Shown piece after piece: positions 59,498 through 64,000 of a DNA stretch of 64,000 nucleotides. The notes under the pieces are model-generated. The model saw only the letters and a list, made by a program, of their open reading frames with translations. It ran no database searches and was not told the origin of the DNA. Source of the stretch: Diaphorobacter caeni (GTDB lineage: Bacteria; Pseudomonadota; Gammaproteobacteria; Burkholderiales; Burkholderiaceae_C); assembly GCF_015354245.1 (NCBI RefSeq), contig NZ_JADKYZ010000001.1, forward strand, positions 62,001 to 126,000, read 5' to 3'. How positions within the stretch are numbered: the stretch's first letter is position 1; every line of letters starts with the position of its first letter. The position numbers and the translations under genes are program-made.

Positions 59498-61110
59498 ACG
59501 AGCCCGCCGGCGACACGTATGACTATGTGATCGTCGGCAGCGGCGCGGCGGGCTCCATCGTGGCCGCGCGCCTGAGCGAAGACCCCGACGTCACGGTCTG
59601 CGTGATCGAGGCGGGGCCAGGCGACGGCCATCCCTGGCTCAAGCTGCCCGCCGGGTTCATCAAGGTCATCTTCAATCCGAAGCTGGCATGGCAGTTCAGC
59701 TCCGAGCCCACGGAGCGCACGGGCGGGCGGCGCATTCCGCTGCCTCAGGGCAAGACGCTGGGCGGCTCGACGTCGATCAACGGGCTGGTCTACAACCGTG
59801 GCCAGCGCGAAGATTTCGACGGCTGGGCGGCGCTGGGAAATCCGGGCTGGTCCTACGACGAGGTGCTGCCGTATTTCAAGCGCTCCGAGGCGTTCGTCGA
59901 CGGCGGCGATCCGCTGCTGCGCGGCCACACGGGCGCGCTGAAGGTCACGCTGCCGCATTGGCCGCATCCGGTCTGCGAGGCCTTTCTGCAGGGTGCGCAA
60001 GAGCTGGGCATGCCGCTCAACCCCGACTACAACGGCGCTTCCCAGCAGGGCGTGGGTTACTTCCAGCGCACGATCCACAAGGGCTGGCGGGTGAGCACCT
60101 CGGCGGCCTTTCTGCGCCCGGCGCTGCATGGGCGCAACCTGCACGTGGTGACCAACGCGCAGGCGCAGCGCGTGGTGCTGCGCGGCGCGTCGGCGGCGGG
60201 CGTCGTGTATCGACAGGGCGGCGCCATGCACATGGCCCATGCGCGGCGCGAGGTGATCATCTGCGCCGGCGCGATCAACAGCCCCAAGCTGCTGCAGCTC
60301 TCGGGCATCGGCGACGGGGAACTGCTGCACGATCTCGGCATCGCGACGCAGGTGCATCTGCCCGGTGTGGGGCGCCACCTCAAGGACCATTTTTCGATCC
60401 GCCTCGTCGCGCGCGTGAAGAATGCAGTCACCATCAATGAGATGGCGCGCGTGCCGCGTCTGTGGGGGCAGGCCTTCGACTGGCTGCGCGGCAGGCCCAA
60501 CATCCTGTCGCTGAGCCCGTCCGTCGTGCACTGGTTCTGGCAGTCGCGGAGCGGCCTCACGCGCCCCGATCTGCAGGGCGTGTTTTCGCCCGCGAGTTAT
60601 CGCGAGGGCTATGTCGGCATGCTCGACCGCTACCCCGGCATGACCTGCGGCGTGTGGCAGCACCGGCCGAAAAGCGAGGGCAGCGTGCGCATCGCCTCGG
60701 TCGATCCGGCCGTCGATCCCATCGTTCAACCCCATTATCTGGATGACGCGGACGACCGCCTGACGCTGATCCGCGGCGTGCGTCTGGCGCGCGAGCTGCT
60801 GCACACCAAGGCGCTTGCGCAGTTCCGCGAGGGCGAGGTGATGCCCGGCGAGCAGGTGCAGAGCGATGACGAGATCCTCGACTTCATCAGCCGCTACGGA
60901 GTCTCGTCGTATCACCTCAACGGCACGGCGCGCATGGGGCCCGTGAGCGATGCGGGGGCCGTGGTCGACGCGCGGTTGCGGGTGCATAGCGTGCCCAACC
61001 TGCGCGTGGTCGATGCCTCGGTGATGCCCGAGATCACATCGGCCAACACCTGCGCGGCGACGATGATGATCGGGGAGAAGGGCGCCGAGTTGATACGCAG
61101 CGCCGTTTGA
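59494..61110 (+). CDS. GMC-family FAD oxidoreductase (choline-dehydrogenase-like)
   Basis: 538-residue glucose-methanol-choline oxidoreductase. FAD motif GSGAAG at residues 15-20, family signature around GKTLGGSTSINGLVYNRG, and the active-site pair His474 (SYHLNGT) and Asn518 (TSANTCA). These enzymes oxidise primary alcohols to aldehydes. Four-base overlap with the ABC ATPase shows that transport and oxidation are produced together, so the alcohol is probably the imported compound. It is not betaine-linked in any visible way. Confidence 0.92.
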   Translation: MNEPAGDTYDYVIVGSGAAGSIVAARLSEDPDVTVCVIEAGPGDGHPWLKLPAGFIKVIFNPKLAWQFSSEPTERTGGRRIPLPQGKTLGGSTSINGLVYNRGQREDFDGWAALGNPGWSYDEVLPYFKRSEAFVDGGDPLLRGHTGALKVTLPHWPHPVCEAFLQGAQELGMPLNPDYNGASQQGVGYFQRTIHKGWRVSTSAAFLRPALHGRNLHVVTNAQAQRVVLRGASAAGVVYRQGGAMHMAHARREVIICAGAINSPKLLQLSGIGDGELLHDLGIATQVHLPGVGRHLKDHFSIRLVARVKNAVTINEMARVPRLWGQAFDWLRGRPNILSLSPSVVHWFWQSRSGLTRPDLQGVFSPASYREGYVGMLDRYPGMTCGVWQHRPKSEGSVRIASVDPAVDPIVQPHYLDDADDRLTLIRGVRLARELLHTKALAQFREGEVMPGEQVQSDDEILDFISRYGVSSYHLNGTARMGPVSDAGAVVDARLRVHSVPNLRVVDASVMPEITSANTCAATMMIGEKGAELIRSAV

Positions 61111-61122
61111 GATCCTGCGCGA

Positions 61123-62775
61123 TCAGCCGCGCTTTTTCCTCGCGCGCAGATCGCGGATGCCGGGCAGCGAGGTCGGGTCTTGTCCCGCTGCGAGAATGCG
61201 GTGCTTCTGGATCTTCTGCGTGCCGGTCGTGGGAATCGCGTCGGTGAACCACCACCAGCCCGGCACCTTGTAGTAGGCCATCTCCTTGCTGCAGAACGCG
61301 AACAGTTCGTCGCAGAGCGCATCGCTGGCGGACTCGCCCGGAACGAGCACGATGCTCGCCAGCACCTCCTCTTCGCGGATGTCGTCGGGCGCGGCCATCA
61401 CCGCGACGCCCTGCACCTTGGGGTGCGTGAGCAGAATCGCCTCGACCTCGGCGGCCGCGATGTTCTCGCCCGAGCGGCGGATGATGTTCTTGCGCCGATC
61501 CATGAAGTGCAGCAGACCGTCGGGGTCCTGCACGACCACGTCGCCCGTGTGGAACCAGCCGCCCGACCAGGCCTTTTCGGTGGCGGCGGGATCGTCCAGA
61601 TACTCAGTGAAGAAATGCTTGCGCGGCGTCCGCTCGGAATAGCGCACCAGCAGCTCGCCCGGTGTGCCGGGCGGCACGGGCGTGCCGCTCTCGTCGGCGA
61701 CCAGCGCCTCCAGTCCCGGCACGCCACGCCCGAACGAGCGGGTGCCGACCTGGCGATCCGCCGTGTAGTCGGAGAGCGTGCGCACCACCTCGGTCATGCC
61801 CCAGAGCTCGATCAGCGGAAAGCCGAAGCGCTGCTCGAACACCGCATGCAGCTGCGGCTCCACGCCCGCGCCGTAGCCGAAGCGGATGACGTGTCGCTTT
61901 TCCCATGGCGACTCGGGCTGCTTGAGCAGCAGCGGAATGATCACGCCGAGGTAATGCACGATGCTGGCGCGCGAGCTCGCGACTTCTTCCCACCAGCGCG
62001 ACGGCTGGAAGCGGTCCGTCTGGATCTGGCAGCCGCCCGACAGCAGCATGCAGTAGAACGACAGGATGGACGCGTTGACGTGGAACAGCGGCAGCGGATT
62101 GAAGAGGCGCTCGCGGCCCTCCTGGATCGAGATGAAACCCGGCTGGCTCGCATACCACTTTCCGGCGGCCAGCTCGTAGGCATGCGAGAGTACGCAGCCC
62201 TTGGGCTGGCCGGTGGTGCCCGAGGTGTAGAGAATGCTCGCGGGCGTGTCCGCATGCACCTTGCCGCTCTGCGCCGCGCGCTGCGCTTTCGGCAACTGCA
62301 GCGACGTGCCGCCGTCGGCGTCGTCCGTGTCGACGGCGGTGACGGTGATGACGGCGGGTTGGTGCTTCGTGTCCTCCAGCGATTCGCGGATCGATGCCAG
62401 TCGCGACGGCAGGCAGACGACGAGATCGGCCTTCGAGTGGTCAATCAGGTAGTTCAGTTCGCGGCGACGGTAATCGGGGTTCACCGGCACGACGCAGACG
62501 CCCAGCGTGTTGAGCGCGAGCTTGTGCAGCATGTGCTCGGGGCGGCTCTCGAGCAGCAGCGCGACGCGGTGGCCGAGCCCGTACCCGGCGTCGCGGTACT
62601 GGCTGGCGAGCGCGGCGATCCGCTGTCCCGCCTCGCGGTAGCTGATCTCGACGCCTTGCTGTGCGTAGCTGCGCTGCGGGTTGGCGGGAACGGCCAGCAG
62701 GCTGTTGTCCGCGTAGCGCTCGACGGCGGCCTGCAGCGCCTCGCCGATCGTCGTCTCGTCGGTCACGGTGATCAT
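61123..62775 (-). CDS. AMP-binding acyl-CoA ligase (CaiC-like)
   Basis: 550-residue adenylate-forming enzyme. The P-loop LYTSGTTGQPKGC, the WGMTE motif, the TGD motif and the RRKNIIRRSGENI hinge are intact, and a catalytic Lys in the C-terminal subdomain is likely in GTQKIQKHR. Sequence features fit carnitine/crotonobetaine-CoA ligases, but the substrate is unproven. It converges with the GMC gene. The ATG at 62775 is the likely start. Confidence 0.88.
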   Translation of the reverse strand: MITVTDETTIGEALQAAVERYADNSLLAVPANPQRSYAQQGVEISYREAGQRIAALASQYRDAGYGLGHRVALLLESRPEHMLHKLALNTLGVCVVPVNPDYRRRELNYLIDHSKADLVVCLPSRLASIRESLEDTKHQPAVITVTAVDTDDADGGTSLQLPKAQRAAQSGKVHADTPASILYTSGTTGQPKGCVLSHAYELAAGKWYASQPGFISIQEGRERLFNPLPLFHVNASILSFYCMLLSGGCQIQTDRFQPSRWWEEVASSRASIVHYLGVIIPLLLKQPESPWEKRHVIRFGYGAGVEPQLHAVFEQRFGFPLIELWGMTEVVRTLSDYTADRQVGTRSFGRGVPGLEALVADESGTPVPPGTPGELLVRYSERTPRKHFFTEYLDDPAATEKAWSGGWFHTGDVVVQDPDGLLHFMDRRKNIIRRSGENIAAAEVEAILLTHPKVQGVAVMAAPDDIREEEVLASIVLVPGESASDALCDELFAFCSKEMAYYKVPGWWWFTDAIPTTGTQKIQKHRILAAGQDPTSLPGIRDLRARKKRG

Positions 62776-62836
62776 GTTGGGGAGGCTCCTACGTTGGTTC
62801 TGCAGGCAGATGAAGATAAAGAGAAGGAGGGGTGGC

Positions 62837-63502
62837 TCAGGGCCGCAGCAGCGGCGAGGGCAGGGGATCCACCCCCTGATCGATGGCCGCCTGACGCTCT
62901 ATCTCGAGGCTGCGCCGGAAGGCCGGCCGCGCTTGCAGACGCTGCCAGTAGGCCTGCGTGGCGGGACCCCATTGCGCCGACATGTCGAGATGCTCCGACA
63001 GCATCAGCGCGTAGCTCACGGCGACGTCGGCGGCGGTGAATCGCCCGGCACAGAGAAACTCGCGCTGCGACACGGCCGCTTCCACGGCCTTGAGGCGGCC
63101 AAAGAACCAGCGCGAATAGTCTTCGACCACCTGCGGCTGGCGGCGCTCGGCCGGCTCGAAGTGGGTGTAGCGCAGCACCAGCGTGAGCGGAAACGTGAGC
63201 GTCGCGTCCGACATGAACAGCCAGTTCAGGTAGGCGGCGTACGCCACGTCACCGGGCTGCACGGCGAGCGGCGTGTCGGGAGCGAGGCTGCAGAGGTACT
63301 GACAGATGGCGCTCGATTCGGTGAGGCGCTGATCGCCGTCGAGCAGCAGCGGCACCGTGCCCAGCGGGTTGAGTTCAAGAAAGCTGCGCCGCAGGACGCG
63401 CGGGGGGAACGGCAGCATGGTCAAACGGTACGGCAGACCGAGTTCCTCGAACATCCACAGTGCCCGGAACGAGCGTGCGCTGACGCTGTGAAAAAGCTCC
63501 AT
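62837..63502 (-). CDS. Glutathione S-transferase family protein
   Basis: 221 residues. The thioredoxin-like N-terminal domain begins MELFHSVSARSFRALWMFEE with the catalytic Ser likely in this loop. It has the cis-Pro and ESSAICQYL glutathione-binding block at about 65-75, and an all-helical C-terminal domain. The longer frame up to 63586 lacks a family match. It lies 61 bases upstream (minus strand) of the CoA ligase and may be co-transcribed with it. Confidence 0.92.
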   Translation of the reverse strand: MELFHSVSARSFRALWMFEELGLPYRLTMLPFPPRVLRRSFLELNPLGTVPLLLDGDQRLTESSAICQYLCSLAPDTPLAVQPGDVAYAAYLNWLFMSDATLTFPLTLVLRYTHFEPAERRQPQVVEDYSRWFFGRLKAVEAAVSQREFLCAGRFTAADVAVSYALMLSEHLDMSAQWGPATQAYWQRLQARPAFRRSLEIERQAAIDQGVDPLPSPLLRP

Positions 63503-63969
63503 CACTCCACTGTCTCCTGATGATTCTTGTCGCTTCCTCGCCACTGCTTGGCGAGCGTTCGCATGTGATGACGATGGTAAACGCAATGGATTCGCCTGTG
63601 GCGCCCGATGGCCTCAGAAATCTCGCACATCAAGGGAACCTCTGCACGAATGAGATCGACGCGTGCTGGCGCAGCCTTGTTGGGCGGTCTTCGGCGTTGG
63701 AAATCCCATCCCGATCTGCATCCAGCCGCTTGACGATGATTCGTGCAGAGGCCCCAAGCTGACGAAACCATTGCGATTTGTCTCAATAAAGCGTGTTTTG
63801 CAGCATCTCGTAACTCTACAGAGGGGGCGTAGCCCTGCTGTTTATTGATTTTTATCACGCGGATTGCAAACTGATGAGCCAATGCGATTTCTTGTGCGGG
63901 CGTTGTATTGAATTCACTTTGCAAGGGGCCATCTGCAGCGCCTGTTCATGGATACTCTAGGAGCCTGAT
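63503..63969. other. 467-base gap with a transposable-element remnant
   Basis: No gene is supported. Open frames here (for example minus strand 63924-63502) lack family features and run across the inverted repeats. The gap contains the 121-bp element at 63634-63754, a TCAATAAA / TTTATTGA pair around 63783-63849, and an AGGAG site for the gene starting at 63970. Confidence 0.6.
63634..63754. mobile_element. 121-bp MITE-like element with terminal inverted repeats
   Basis: The ends are GGGAACCTCTGCACGAAT (left) and ATTCGTGCAGAGGCCCC (right), sharing a perfect 13-base core CCTCTGCACGAAT. The interior is too short for a transposase. The left end matches the repeat at 17598-17640 in opposite orientation. 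I cannot assign an IS family with certainty; the ends recall those of IS5-type elements. Confidence 0.5.
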
Positions 63970-64000
63970 ATGTTCCCCGAAAAAATTGCCAAGTCCCACC
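63970..64000 (+). CDS. Start of an unidentified gene (3' truncated by window)
   Basis: ATG 63970 follows an AGGAG site (63958-63962) at a good distance and opens the frame MFPEKIAKSH to the window end. Ten residues are too few to name the family. Some acyl-CoA ligases start in a similar way, but this is only a guess. Confidence 0.5.
   Translation, partial: MFPEKIAKSH

Noticed and set aside
61180-63039. 619-codon open frame on the plus strand
   Set aside because: Antisense to the AMP ligase gene, which has all its catalytic motifs.
63502-63924. 140-codon minus-strand frame in the final gap
   Set aside because: Crosses the inverted repeats of the 121-bp element and has no family match. A frame through a mobile-element remnant is more likely.

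Overview
The window is a contiguous piece of a high-GC betaproteobacterial chromosome. It most likely comes from the Comamonadaceae (the Comamonas, Delftia and Acidovorax group). The evidence is two orphan Bug-type solute-binding proteins, an IPTL-CTERM surface protein, the recG-oxyR-ubiA order, and a glycerol ABC transporter operon next to the spc ribosomal operon. The genus cannot be fixed from the sequence alone. I see no prophage, CRISPR array or complete insertion sequence. The only traces of mobile DNA are short inverted-repeat remnants at about 17.6 kb and 63.7 kb.

Layout. 1-1128 is the 3' part of a secreted, C-terminally anchored protein, followed by ung. 2069-7985 is a tight six-gene membrane-lipid operon related to the uncharacterised E. 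coli ynbABCD genes, with an added acyltransferase and an added small membrane protein. 7988-11726 holds a LysR regulator divergent from a Bug binding protein and a gamma-glutamyltransferase-like enzyme, and a DMT exporter follows on the other strand. 12891-16632 is a Fur-boxed siderophore ABC transporter. 16745-20108 carries a ModA-like lipoprotein, a second Bug protein and a flavin-dependent monooxygenase. 20136-25952 has queA, recG, oxyR and ubiA, and an extradiol dioxygenase-like gene, a DUF1269 protein, a TPR protein, an RDD/pilin-like fusion, proC and a phytase-like lipoprotein follow.

32563-43753 is a complete glycerol regulon: aqpZ, glpK, glpR, the ABC transporter glpSTPQUV and glpD. 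Glycerol can enter by ATP-driven uptake, be phosphorylated by GlpK and be oxidised to dihydroxyacetone phosphate by GlpD, with GlpR as the likely repressor. 43971-52853 is the spc plus alpha ribosomal operon from rplN to rplQ, including secY and rpoA. It lacks infA and is not preceded by the S10 operon. An initiator tRNA gene with a clear terminator follows.

53152-63502 contains a YegD-like Hsp70, a branched-chain-amino-acid-type ABC transporter with a fused permease-ATPase, a GMC oxidoreductase translationally coupled to it, an acyl-CoA ligase and a glutathione transferase. The last 0.5 kb holds a 121-bp element with terminal inverted repeats and the first codons of a further gene.

The best candidate for an undescribed system is the 2-8 kb lipid operon. 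It encodes a CDP-alcohol phosphotransferase with two substituted motif aspartates, a CDP-diglyceride synthase paralogue, an acyltransferase, a hydrolase-methyltransferase fusion, a PAP2-tyrosine phosphatase fusion and an unknown membrane protein. Together these look like a self-contained pathway for a membrane lipid whose structure is unknown.
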